A stretch of 14,796 nt of DNA from Gallionellaceae bacterium UBA5126 (GTDB lineage Bacteria; Pseudomonadota; Gammaproteobacteria; Burkholderiales; Gallionellaceae): contig DHYQ01000084.1 of the NCBI GenBank assembly GCA_002414205.1, positions 19,778-34,573 of the forward strand, in the 5' to 3' direction. The position numbers were made by a program, and so were the translations under genes. The notes under the pieces are model-generated. The model saw nothing but the letters and a program-made list of their open reading frames with translations, was not told where the DNA came from and did not search any database. This document shows positions 7,760 through 13,653 of this stretch, in pieces. Position 1 is the stretch's first letter; each line of letters begins with the position of its first letter.

Positions 7760-8652
7760 TTCAGTGCGGCCAGCAGGCGGTTCAGGGTGTCATCAAACAA
7801 GCTAAATAAATCAAACGCTTGAGAGCTTCCGCCCACCGTGTAAGGAATCTCCACCACCGGCAGATGGCTGCGTTCGGCAAACCATGCGGCCGAGCGTGGC
7901 GATTGGTAGGCTGCGCGCAGCACCATACGTGCCGGTTGGTGTTGCAATTGAGTGACTACTGTACCGAGATAGGCAACGCTGGGCTCCATACCGGGTTTGG
8001 GTTCCAGCGAGGCGACCTCTTTCAGGCCCAGCCAGTTGCTGAGGTAGGGGAAGCCCTTGTGTTGCACCACCACCGGCACGCCACGTAGTGGTGCGCCTTG
8101 TTTTTCCCAACGGGCAATGGCAGTGCGCCATTTTTGGCTAAAAGCCGTCAGTTGTTGCTGATAAAACGTCGTGTTGGCGGGGTCGAGTTGCATCAGGCGT
8201 TTGCTCAACGCTTCCGCGATAGGCAGGAAATTGCGTGGATCTGTTTGAATGTGCGGGTTGCCTTGGCTGTGCATGTCTCCGTCTGCACGATCCAGTCGGG
8301 TCGGAACTTCCAGCATTTTGACCGCGCTGCTGGCCAAAAAGTAGCCAGTGTTACCCGGTTGTAGCCCGCTGTTGCCAGATTCGCGCAGAATCACCGGCAA
8401 CCAAGCCATTTCCAGCTCTGCACCGGTACAGACCAGCAATTGTGCGCTGCGCGCCTTGGCAATCAAGCTGGGGCGGGCTTCGACGCGGTGTGGATCTTGT
8501 AACGGCCCTGTGGCGGTGTAGATGTTGACTTGGTTCCCCGCCAATTGTTGGGTCAGGGCGGTCCATTCCGGTTCGCAGGAAAAGACGTTGAGGGAGGCCT
8601 GTGCGGCCGGGCTGGCCAGCAGCCATACGCCGAGTAACAATAATTTTTTCAT
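7756..8652 (-). CDS. Periplasmic metal-binding protein of ABC transporter (ZnuA-like, cluster A-1)
   Basis: 298 residues counted from the ATG at 8650-8652. A TTG three codons upstream abuts the ribosome-binding site and is rejected. A signal peptide (MKKLLLLGVWLLASPAAQA) precedes the mature domain. Candidate metal ligands in the usual order are His55 (QDPHRVE), His134 (GNPHIQTDP) and His198 (QHKGFPYL), with an acidic residue near the C-terminus (AFDLFSLFDDTL) as a possible fourth. A histidine/acid-rich loop DRADGDMHSQ lies just before His134 but is much shorter than the long His loop of classical ZnuA. Cys26 and Cys75 could form a disulfide. Zinc is the likelier ligand, by inference. It lies between the porin gene (123-base gap) and the permease gene (4-base overlap). 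Confidence 0.9.
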   Translation of the reverse strand: MKKLLLLGVWLLASPAAQASLNVFSCEPEWTALTQQLAGNQVNIYTATGPLQDPHRVEARPSLIAKARSAQLLVCTGAELEMAWLPVILRESGNSGLQPGNTGYFLASSAVKMLEVPTRLDRADGDMHSQGNPHIQTDPRNFLPIAEALSKRLMQLDPANTTFYQQQLTAFSQKWRTAIARWEKQGAPLRGVPVVVQHKGFPYLSNWLGLKEVASLEPKPGMEPSVAYLGTVVTQLQHQPARMVLRAAYQSPRSAAWFAERSHLPVVEIPYTVGGSSQAFDLFSLFDDTLNRLLAALK

Positions 8653-8661
8653 TTCATCCAA

Positions 8662-8666
8662 TCCTT
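8662..8666 (-). promoter_or_regulatory. Ribosome-binding site fixing the metal-binding protein start
   Basis: AAGGA on the minus strand lies 9 bases before the ATG at 8650-8652 and directly abuts the alternative TTG at 8659-8661. It therefore selects the ATG. Confidence 0.7.
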
Positions 8667-8708
8667 AATGTGCGGTGATCGCGCAGTGGTGTTGCCAAGC
8701 AAGGTATA

Positions 8709-8755
8709 TGCGGCGGTCTCTGGCCTAGGGGCATGGCTCAGAGCGCGCTGCCGCA
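8709..8755 (-). other. Intercistronic long hairpin between porin and metal-binding protein genes
   Basis: Nested inverted repeats occupy most of the 123-base gap: TGCGGC/GCCGCA (8709-8714 with 8750-8755), CTCTG/CAGAG (8718-8722 with 8739-8743) and GCC/GGC (8723-8725 with 8735-8737). There are unpaired bases between outer and inner stems. No T-tract follows on the minus strand, so it is not a standard terminator. It could be an mRNA-processing or stability element, or a partial attenuator that sets porin against transporter expression. Confidence 0.4.
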
Positions 8756-8775
8756 AATAAATTCCGTTGCTATCC

Positions 8776-10161
8776 TCAATATTGATGCGCCCCATGTGCG
8801 CCCAGACTCATGATGTATTGAATAAACAACTGGTTATCTGGCAATCCCTGCCGCGATTGGTGACGCGCCAATTGCAGGCGCAGGCGGGAAAATTCACTGG
8901 GACTGTAGTCCAGCATCACGCTGGTGCGGCGCGGCAGATAGCCGTAGTTGCCAATCACATTGCCGACATTCAGCGCGCCGATTTGTGCCACGCCGGGGTC
9001 GAGTTGGTCATAGCGCAGCCCGGCGCGCCAGTGTGGCATGAACTGATACACGCCCTGCGCATACCAGCCGCTTTGGGTATTGCGGTAGCTGTCGGTGACG
9101 CCCGCGCCCGCCGTGTTGTAGGTCAGTTGCCCGGACAAGGTGCGGCGGAAGTATTCGGCCTGCACCTTCAGATAACGCTCGGCGATGTTGCCGTTGGGGC
9201 TGTATTTCCACACCAGATCCGCGCCCACGGTGCGGCTGTCGCCGTTGAAGCTATTGCTCACCCCGCCCACGGTGCCCAGTAAATCCGGCACGCCCGTGCT
9301 GGCGGCGTTGACCTGCTTGGTGTCGTGCAACGACAACCCGGCACGCCAGCTATGTTCCACGCCTATGTCGTCACCGATATGCACAAACACAGTGCCCGCG
9401 CCCGCGCCATTGCGATTTTGCCGATCCGTGCCGGGGAAAGTACGCCCGCGCCCCAACTCGCCGCCCAACTCGACAAACATCTCGGTCGGGGCCAGCCATT
9501 TCAGTTGCACGCCGTCCTCGCCCATCTGGTTGTTCCATAAATTGGCATACACCAGCGGCTGATCGACAAAATCCCAAGCGTGCGCATGCACTTCGTTCAA
9601 ATAGCCCAGCCCGGAAAAGAAGCGGCCAAACTTCAGATTCACGCCATTGCCCAAGCTGGAGTTCTGAATGTAGGCATTTTCCACCGTCACGCCGCCTGCC
9701 GCCGCCAGCGCCATGGTGGCTACGCCGCGAAACTGCGGGTCGATATTGGCGGAAATGCCCAGCTCGGATTCGCCCAGACTAAAGCCCGCCGTGTGGCCGG
9801 GATTGGGATTCATGGCAAAGCCGGTAGGTGGGATGGCAGGGTCGCGTTTCAACTGCCCGTAAGTGCCGCCCAGAATCAGCGAAAGACCGGGATTGAAGGC
9901 GTTTTCAGGGTTGCTGGGGGCGGGTTGGCGTGCGGCGTCCAGTGCTTGCTGGCTGGCATCGGCGGCCTGCTGGCTGACTTGTTGCGCCTGTTGACTGGTT
10001 GCCTCGGCCTGTTGCAGCCGTTTTTCCAGCGCCTCGTAGCTACGTTTCAGTTGCTCCATTTGCTGGCGCAGCGCCTGCAACTCCGCCGTGTCCGCCGCCT
10101 GTGCGGCAGGCAATAGTAACGCCAGCAGTGCTAAGCCCAAGCTATTTTGTCTGACTCTCAT
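8776..10161 (-). CDS. Outer-membrane porin-like beta-barrel protein with N-terminal coiled coil
   Basis: 461 residues from the ATG at 10159-10161, which has GGAG six bases upstream; a TTG six codons earlier lacks support. After a signal peptide ending AAQAADT comes a Gln/Ala-rich coiled coil (about residues 24-75, LRQQMEQLKRSYEALEKRLQ and QQAADASQQALDAARQ). A long beta-rich barrel follows with alternating polar and aromatic strands (FGRFFSGLGYLNEVH, YQFMPHWRAGLRYDQLDP, TSVMLDYSPSEFSRLRLQ). The end is aromatic (HGAHQY), as expected of Bam-inserted barrels. A coiled coil before a barrel recalls OprO/OprP-like and trimeric porins. Position between a His-rich exported protein and an ABC metal system suggests it admits metal or a metal chelate across the outer membrane; that role is inferred from context. 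Confidence 0.85.
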   Translation of the reverse strand: MRVRQNSLGLALLALLLPAAQAADTAELQALRQQMEQLKRSYEALEKRLQQAEATSQQAQQVSQQAADASQQALDAARQPAPSNPENAFNPGLSLILGGTYGQLKRDPAIPPTGFAMNPNPGHTAGFSLGESELGISANIDPQFRGVATMALAAAGGVTVENAYIQNSSLGNGVNLKFGRFFSGLGYLNEVHAHAWDFVDQPLVYANLWNNQMGEDGVQLKWLAPTEMFVELGGELGRGRTFPGTDRQNRNGAGAGTVFVHIGDDIGVEHSWRAGLSLHDTKQVNAASTGVPDLLGTVGGVSNSFNGDSRTVGADLVWKYSPNGNIAERYLKVQAEYFRRTLSGQLTYNTAGAGVTDSYRNTQSGWYAQGVYQFMPHWRAGLRYDQLDPGVAQIGALNVGNVIGNYGYLPRRTSVMLDYSPSEFSRLRLQLARHQSRQGLPDNQLFIQYIMSLGAHGAHQY

Positions 10162-10167
10162 TGTGTG

Positions 10168-10171
10168 CTCC
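10168..10171 (-). promoter_or_regulatory. Ribosome-binding site fixing the porin start
   Basis: GGAG on the minus strand, 6 bases before the ATG at 10159-10161. It lies downstream of the alternative TTG at 10177-10179 and so excludes it. Confidence 0.75.
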
Positions 10172-10189
10172 AAAAACAAAAAACCAGAC

Positions 10190-10209
10190 GCACATCAAGC
10201 AAGATGCGC
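10190..10209 (-). other. Inverted repeat with downstream T-runs in the small-protein/porin gap
   Basis: Minus strand GCGCATC and GATGTGC arms (7 bp with one non-Watson-Crick position) around a 6-base spacer. Six bases later come runs of six and five T separated by one G, and then the porin ribosome-binding site. This could be a weak terminator or attenuator between the small exported protein and the porin. The gap between stem and T-run is longer than in standard terminators. An operator is the alternative. Confidence 0.35.
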
Positions 10210-10251
10210 GCCAAACATCCGCTAACAGCAGATGACACGGATCGTTTCAGG

Positions 10252-10542
10252 TTAAACCGGTGGGGCGCGTGCGGAAAAGACCGCAAAGTGACGAGAAGAA
10301 CCGCACGTGGCACAAACACCCAGACAGTTTTTTCGTGATGGTGGGAGGGGTAGTAGTGGGCTTGCGGTGGCCAGAGCCGTTTCGCTCTGGGCATACTTGT
10401 CACACAGATTGCACTTGTCATCGAGCAATTTGCCCTGTTCCGGGTGCCCATGCTGATGACTCAGGCTGTGCACATAGCTGCCAAGCTGGGTGAACAGCAG
10501 CAACAGCAAAAGCGCAAGGTAAAGCAACGGGCGGGCCAACAT
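10252..10542 (-). CDS. Small exported His/Cys-rich protein (DUF2946-like), probably metal-linked
   Basis: 96 residues from the ATG at 10540-10542. The frame is open far upstream, but that extension overlaps the methyltransferase gene and is Pro/Arg-rich shadow sequence. A strongly hydrophobic leader (MLARPLLYLALLLLLLF) is followed by a His cluster (HSLSHQHGHPEQG), a CNLC motif and a second group CLGVCATC. The protein ends in SARAPPV, a tail I recall from small DUF2946-type proteins encoded beside TonB receptors and metal transporters. The His/Cys content suggests zinc or copper binding in the periplasm or at the membrane; no reaction can be assigned. It precedes the porin by 90 bases in the same direction. 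No Shine-Dalgarno lies before the ATG, but a promoter does, so translation may be leaderless. Confidence 0.68.
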   Translation of the reverse strand: MLARPLLYLALLLLLLFTQLGSYVHSLSHQHGHPEQGKLLDDKCNLCDKYAQSETALATASPLLPLPPSRKNCLGVCATCGSSRHFAVFSARAPPV

Positions 10543-10550
10543 GGGGGCGC

Positions 10551-10579
10551 ATTCTAACCAAGGGGGGGAGGGAAGGCAA
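10551..10579 (-). promoter_or_regulatory. Candidate sigma-70 promoter of the small-protein/porin/metal cluster
   Basis: Minus strand TTGCCT (complement of 10574-10579) and TAGAAT (complement of 10551-10556) are separated by exactly 17 bases. Only 8 bases separate the -10 box from the A of the ATG at 10542, so transcription would begin at or within about 2 bases of the start codon. I looked for a Zur-type palindrome overlapping it and saw none. Confidence 0.45.
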
Positions 10580-10588
10580 CGCGCAGGG

Positions 10589-10644
10589 GGCGAGGGTGTG
10601 TGCGGTGCGCGAATGCCGGGCGGTAATTTGCACCCACACTCGCC
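10589..10644 (-). other. Long imperfect inverted repeat just after the methyltransferase stop
   Basis: Fifteen-base arms (10589-10603 and 10630-10644) match at 13 of 15 positions around a 26-base loop. It begins 6 bases after the methyltransferase stop codon and ends 10 bases before the -35 box of the next unit. No T-tract follows, so it is not a standard intrinsic terminator. It could protect the 3' end, act as a Rho-linked structure, or be an operator for the downstream promoter. Confidence 0.5.
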
Positions 10645-10649
10645 AACAG

Positions 10650-11252
10650 TTAGCGCTTCACCGCCACCAAATCCACCAGCGCCGACAGGCCATCGTGCCC
10701 CGCGCCTTCGTGGATCACGCTGTCGTGTTCGCGCAGGTGTTCGATGTCCATATCTGCGAAAGCCAGGCGCAGCAGTTCGGCGGTGTAGAGGTTTTCCACT
10801 TGCGACGGGCCGCCGGTGCGGTATTCCAGTTGGCGCGGGGCGTAGCCTTGCAACAGCAGCAGGCCGCCGGGTTTCAGGCACTGTTTGATGCACTCGAACA
10901 TCTCTTCGCGCAGGCCGGGCGGGGTGAACTGGATGAAAATGCCCACCACCACATCAAAGCGCGCCGTTCCCCAATCCCAATTCAGCAAATCGGCTTGCTC
11001 AAATGTCACCTGCACGCGGTTTTCGTCGGCATGGCAACGCGCTTTGCGCAGCGCCACGCTGGAGCTATCCACCGCCAGCACGTCCAAGCCCTGCTGCGCC
11101 AGCCAAATGCCGTTGCGCCCTTCGCCGTCGGCAATCGCCAGACAGTGCCCGCTTTTCGGCAGCCGCGCTTGCTGGCTGCGCAAAAAAGCATTTGGCTCCT
11201 TGCCGAAATGAAATTCCTCTCCGGCATAACGTTGATCCCAAACCTGACTCAT
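10650..11252 (-). CDS. Class I SAM-dependent methyltransferase
   Basis: 200 residues from the ATG at 11250-11252, chosen because GGAGGGG sits 3 bases upstream and the family commonly opens with WDxRY (here MSQVWDQRYAG). The Rossmann SAM site is visible: motif I CLAIADGEGRNGIWLA (about 36-51), the acidic ribose contact in LDVLAVDSSS, then QADLLNW and DVVVGIFIQF for later motifs. KPGGLLLLQGY is the conserved strand-4/5 region. The acceptor substrate is unknown; relatives are often labelled TehB- or thiopurine-methyltransferase-like, which is not proof of activity. It is transcribed divergently from lysS and ends before the metal cluster, which has its own candidate promoter, so it is probably a single-gene unit. 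Confidence 0.88.
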   Translation of the reverse strand: MSQVWDQRYAGEEFHFGKEPNAFLRSQQARLPKSGHCLAIADGEGRNGIWLAQQGLDVLAVDSSSVALRKARCHADENRVQVTFEQADLLNWDWGTARFDVVVGIFIQFTPPGLREEMFECIKQCLKPGGLLLLQGYAPRQLEYRTGGPSQVENLYTAELLRLAFADMDIEHLREHDSVIHEGAGHDGLSALVDLVAVKR

Positions 11253-11255
11253 ATT

Positions 11256-11262
11256 CCCCTCC
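11256..11262 (-). promoter_or_regulatory. Strong ribosome-binding site fixing the methyltransferase start
   Basis: GGAGGGG on the minus strand, 3 bases before the ATG at 11250-11252. It supports this start over longer in-frame extensions toward 11318. Confidence 0.7.
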
Positions 11263-11373
11263 ACGCAAAAAGTGCGCAGTTTACGCGTGGCCTCGCGCAG
11301 TCTCCACCCTTTGTTCATGCGGGTTTTGCCGGAAAATTGCGCCAGAATCTAGTCCGTGACAGGGGGTTTGCGG

Positions 11374-11379
11374 CATAAT
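11374..11379 (+). promoter_or_regulatory. Weak candidate -10 box for lysS
   Basis: CATAAT on the + strand matches the -10 consensus at five of six bases. No convincing -35 box lies at the proper distance. If used, it would place the terminator-like hairpin at 11391-11413 inside the lysS leader. Confidence 0.22.
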
Positions 11380-11390
11380 GTCGCAGTTTT

Positions 11391-11413
11391 TGCGCGGGTA
11401 TCGCGCATTTTTT
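11391..11413 (+). terminator. Terminator-like hairpin in the lysS leader region
   Basis: TGCGCG (11391-11396), a 5-base loop, CGCGCA (11402-11407) and then six T (11408-11413): a perfect 6-bp GC stem with T-tract on the + strand only. No + strand gene lies upstream for it to terminate, since the methyltransferase runs the other way. It may act as a leader attenuator or stop antisense read-through. A second run of eight T at 11431-11438 has no stem before it. Confidence 0.45.
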
Positions 11414-11463
11414 GCCTTGATTTGTAAAGATTTTTTTTAGTTTCAATAAGATAGCCAACTTTT

Positions 11464-12972
11464 ATGAGTACAGATACCCCTATCACGCCAGCGGACGAAA
11501 ACCAGATTATGGCCGAGCGTCGGCAAAAGCTGGCCGCCATCCGCGCTGCCGGTGTGGCCTTCCCCAATGATTTTCAGCGCGAGCACTTTGCCGCTGATTT
11601 GCACGAACAATATGAAAGCTGGTCGCACGAGCAACTGGAAACGGCGCAAATTCCGGTGGCGCTGGCCGGGCGCATGATGCTGAAGCGGGTGATGGGCAAG
11701 GCCAGTTTTGCCACCGTGCAGGACATGAGCGGGCGCATGCAATTGTTCATCAGCAACAACGACAGCGGCGAGGAAACCCATGCCGCGTTCAAGCACTATG
11801 ACCTGGGCGACATTCTGGGCGCGAATGGCGTGCTGTTCAAAACCAAGACCGGCGAGTTGTCGGTGCGCGTGCAGCAATTGCGTTTGCTGACCAAATCGCT
11901 GCGCCCCATGCCGGAAAAATTCCACGGTCTGAGCGATCAGGAGCAAAAGTATCGCCAGCGCTATCTGGACTTGATGACCAACCCCGATTCGCGTCAGGTG
12001 TTCATCACCCGCACCCGCATCATTCAAGCCATTCGGGAGTTTTTCATCCGCCACGGCTATCTGGAAGTGGAAACGCCGATGATGCACCCCATTCCCGGCG
12101 GCGCGTCGGCCCGGCCTTTTGAAACCCATCACAACGCGCTGGACATGAAGATGTATCTGCGCATCGCGCCGGAGTTGTATCTGAAGCGCCTGGTGGTGGG
12201 CGGCTTTGAAAAGGTGTTTGAAATCAACCGCAATTTCCGCAACGAAGGGCTTTCCACGCGCCACAATCCCGAATTCACCATGCTGGAATTCTACGAGGCC
12301 TACCGCGATTACCATTACCTGATGGATTTCAGCGAAAGCCTGTTCCGCGAAGTGGCGCAAAAGGTGCTGGGCACCACGCAGATCACCTATCAAGGCAAGG
12401 CGCTGGATTTGGGCTTGCCCTTCCACCGTTTGACCATGGTGCAGGCGATTCAGAAATACCATCCGCAATTCACGACCGAGCAACTCAACGAGCGCGAATT
12501 TTTGGTCAACCAACTGGAAGACCTGAAGGCCAAGTACAAGCCGGAAGACGGCATTGGTGGCCTGCAACTGTCGCTGTTCGAGGAACTGGCCGAATCGCAT
12601 CTGTTCGAGCCGACTTTCATCATCGACTATCCGGTGGAAGTGTCGCCCTTGGCGCGTAGCAGCGATAGCCGCCCCGGCATTACCGAGCGCTTCGAGCTGT
12701 TCGTGGTCGGGCGTGAATTGGCCAACGGCTTCTCGGAATTAAATGACGCCGAAGACCAAGCCGCCCGTTTCGATGCCCAAGTAGCGGCCAAGGACGCGGG
12801 CGACGAGGAAGCGATGTTCAAGGACAACGATTACATCCGCGCCCTGGAACATGGCCTGCCACCCACCGCCGGACAAGGGATTGGTATCGACCGGCTGGTG
12901 ATGCTGTTGACCGACAGCGCCAGCATCCGCGACGTGATTCTGTTCCCGCAAATGCGGCCCGAAGCGCAATAA
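11464..12972 (+). CDS. lysS: Lysine--tRNA ligase (class II LysRS)
   Basis: 502 residues, the usual length for bacterial class II LysRS, which charges tRNA(Lys) with lysine in the cytoplasm. The N-terminal OB-fold anticodon-binding domain spans about 60-150 ([20 protein letters not shown]). Class II motif 1 is in the helix-strand ending [20 protein letters not shown]. Motif 2 is [20 protein letters not shown] starting at F258, and motif 3 is [11 protein letters not shown] at about 472-482, both complete. The end FPQMRPEAQ is typical. The ATG at 11464 has no strong Shine-Dalgarno (a weak AAGA about 12 bases upstream), but the N-terminal length fits. The stop TAA is immediately followed by the ATG of the Crp/Fnr gene, so the two are cotranscribed. 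prfB, the lysS partner in E. coli, is absent here. Confidence 0.97.
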   Translation: MSTDTPITPADENQIMAERRQKLAAIRAAGVAFPNDFQREHFAADLHEQYESWSHEQLETAQIPVALAGRMMLKRVMGKASFATVQDMSGRMQLFISNNDSGEETHAAFKHYDLGDILGANGVLFKTKTGELSVRVQQLRLLTKSLRPMPEKFHGLSDQEQKYRQRYLDLMTNPDSRQVFITRTRIIQAIREFFIRHGYLEVETPMMHPIPGGASARPFETHHNALDMKMYLRIAPELYLKRLVVGGFEKVFEINRNFRNEGLSTRHNPEFTMLEFYEAYRDYHYLMDFSESLFREVAQKVLGTTQITYQGKALDLGLPFHRLTMVQAIQKYHPQFTTEQLNEREFLVNQLEDLKAKYKPEDGIGGLQLSLFEELAESHLFEPTFIIDYPVEVSPLARSSDSRPGITERFELFVVGRELANGFSELNDAEDQAARFDAQVAAKDAGDEEAMFKDNDYIRALEHGLPPTAGQGIGIDRLVMLLTDSASIRDVILFPQMRPEAQ

Positions 12973-13623
12973 ATGGACCTCACCGCCCGCCTGCTGGAAA
13001 CCTACCCGCTGCTGCGCGATTTGCCGCCGGACGCTCGTGAGTGCCTGCTGGCGTCCGGGCGGCGGGTGGCGATTCCGGCGGGCACGGTGGTGTTTGACGA
13101 GCAACAGCCCTGTCAGGGTTTTCCGCTGGTGTTGTCCGGCTCGATTCGGGTGATTAAGGCCGCTGCCAGTGGGCGCGAGTTGCAGTTGTACCGCGTGCAG
13201 CCGGGAGAAAGCTGCATCCTGACCAGCAGTTGCTTGCTGGGGCACACGCGCTATCTGGCGCGGGGTGTGGCGGAAGAAGGGTTGGAAATGCTGTACCTGC
13301 CTGCCAGCGCGTTTCACCAGTGGTTCAAGGAACACGAAGCCTTCCGGCAGTATGTGTTCGAGTTGTTTTCCGAGCGGCTAACCGATTTGATGGAATTGGT
13401 GTCGGCGGTAGCTTTTCAAAAGCTGGATCAGCGTCTGGCGGCCTTGTTGTTGCAGCGCGGGCCGGTGCTACGGGCCACGCATCAGGCGTTGGCCGACGAA
13501 TTGGGCTGTGCCCGTGAAATCGTCAGCCGTTTGTTGAAAGGATTCGCCGAGCAGGGCTGGCTGAAGTCCGGGCGAGAGTCCATTGAAATTTTGCAGCCTG
13601 CTGCGCTGAAAAAAATGTTGTGA
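12973..13623 (+). CDS. Crp/Fnr-family transcriptional regulator with conserved-looking cysteines
   Basis: 216 residues. The N-terminal cyclic-nucleotide-binding beta-roll (about 10-115) contains PAGTVVFDEQQPCQGFPLVL and LYRVQPGESCILT. A dimer helix follows (about 120-150). The C-terminal winged helix-turn-helix (about 168-200) reads THQALADELGCAREIVSRLL and fits the Crp/Fnr recognition pattern ELG..RE.VSR. Cysteines are at 24, 47, 81, 87 and 179. The N-terminal four-Cys iron-sulfur signature of FNR is missing, so oxygen sensing by a 4Fe-4S cluster is not expected. The cAMP-pocket residues of CRP are not obvious, leaving a thiol-based or other ligand possible. Its ATG directly abuts the lysS stop (TAAATG) with no clear ribosome-binding site, implying translational re-initiation. 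Targets are unknown. Confidence 0.9.
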   Translation: MDLTARLLETYPLLRDLPPDARECLLASGRRVAIPAGTVVFDEQQPCQGFPLVLSGSIRVIKAAASGRELQLYRVQPGESCILTSSCLLGHTRYLARGVAEEGLEMLYLPASAFHQWFKEHEAFRQYVFELFSERLTDLMELVSAVAFQKLDQRLAALLLQRGPVLRATHQALADELGCAREIVSRLLKGFAEQGWLKSGRESIEILQPAALKKML

Positions 13624-13653
13624 TGCAGCCGGTTTTCCAAGGAGAAAAAAAGG

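Noticed and set aside
10143..10650. Zur operator (AT-rich palindrome) controlling the metal cluster
   Set aside because: I searched both strands around the candidate promoter and in the porin leader for a TGTTATA-type palindrome and found none; the inverted repeats present are GC-rich and unlike it.
10543..10893. Upstream extension of the small His/Cys-rich protein to 213 residues
   Set aside because: The extra residues are Pro/Arg-rich, overlap the methyltransferase gene on the same strand in another frame, and would bury the hydrophobic export signal in the middle of the protein.
10596..11378. 260-codon + strand frame across the methyltransferase gene
   Set aside because: Shadow of the methyltransferase, which has a SAM motif and a strong ribosome-binding site on the other strand.
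11253..11463. Lysine riboswitch or T-box upstream of lysS
   Set aside because: The 211-base region is mostly simple sequence with one short hairpin. There is no multi-stem aptamer or T-box motif, and these are not expected for proteobacterial lysS.
11443..12600. 385-codon open frame antisense to lysS
   Set aside because: lysS carries all class II synthetase motifs. The antisense product is His/Gln/Leu-rich with no domain and no ribosome-binding site.
12973..13623. FNR oxygen sensor
   Set aside because: The N-terminal cysteine cluster that binds the 4Fe-4S centre is absent; the cysteines present are spaced differently.
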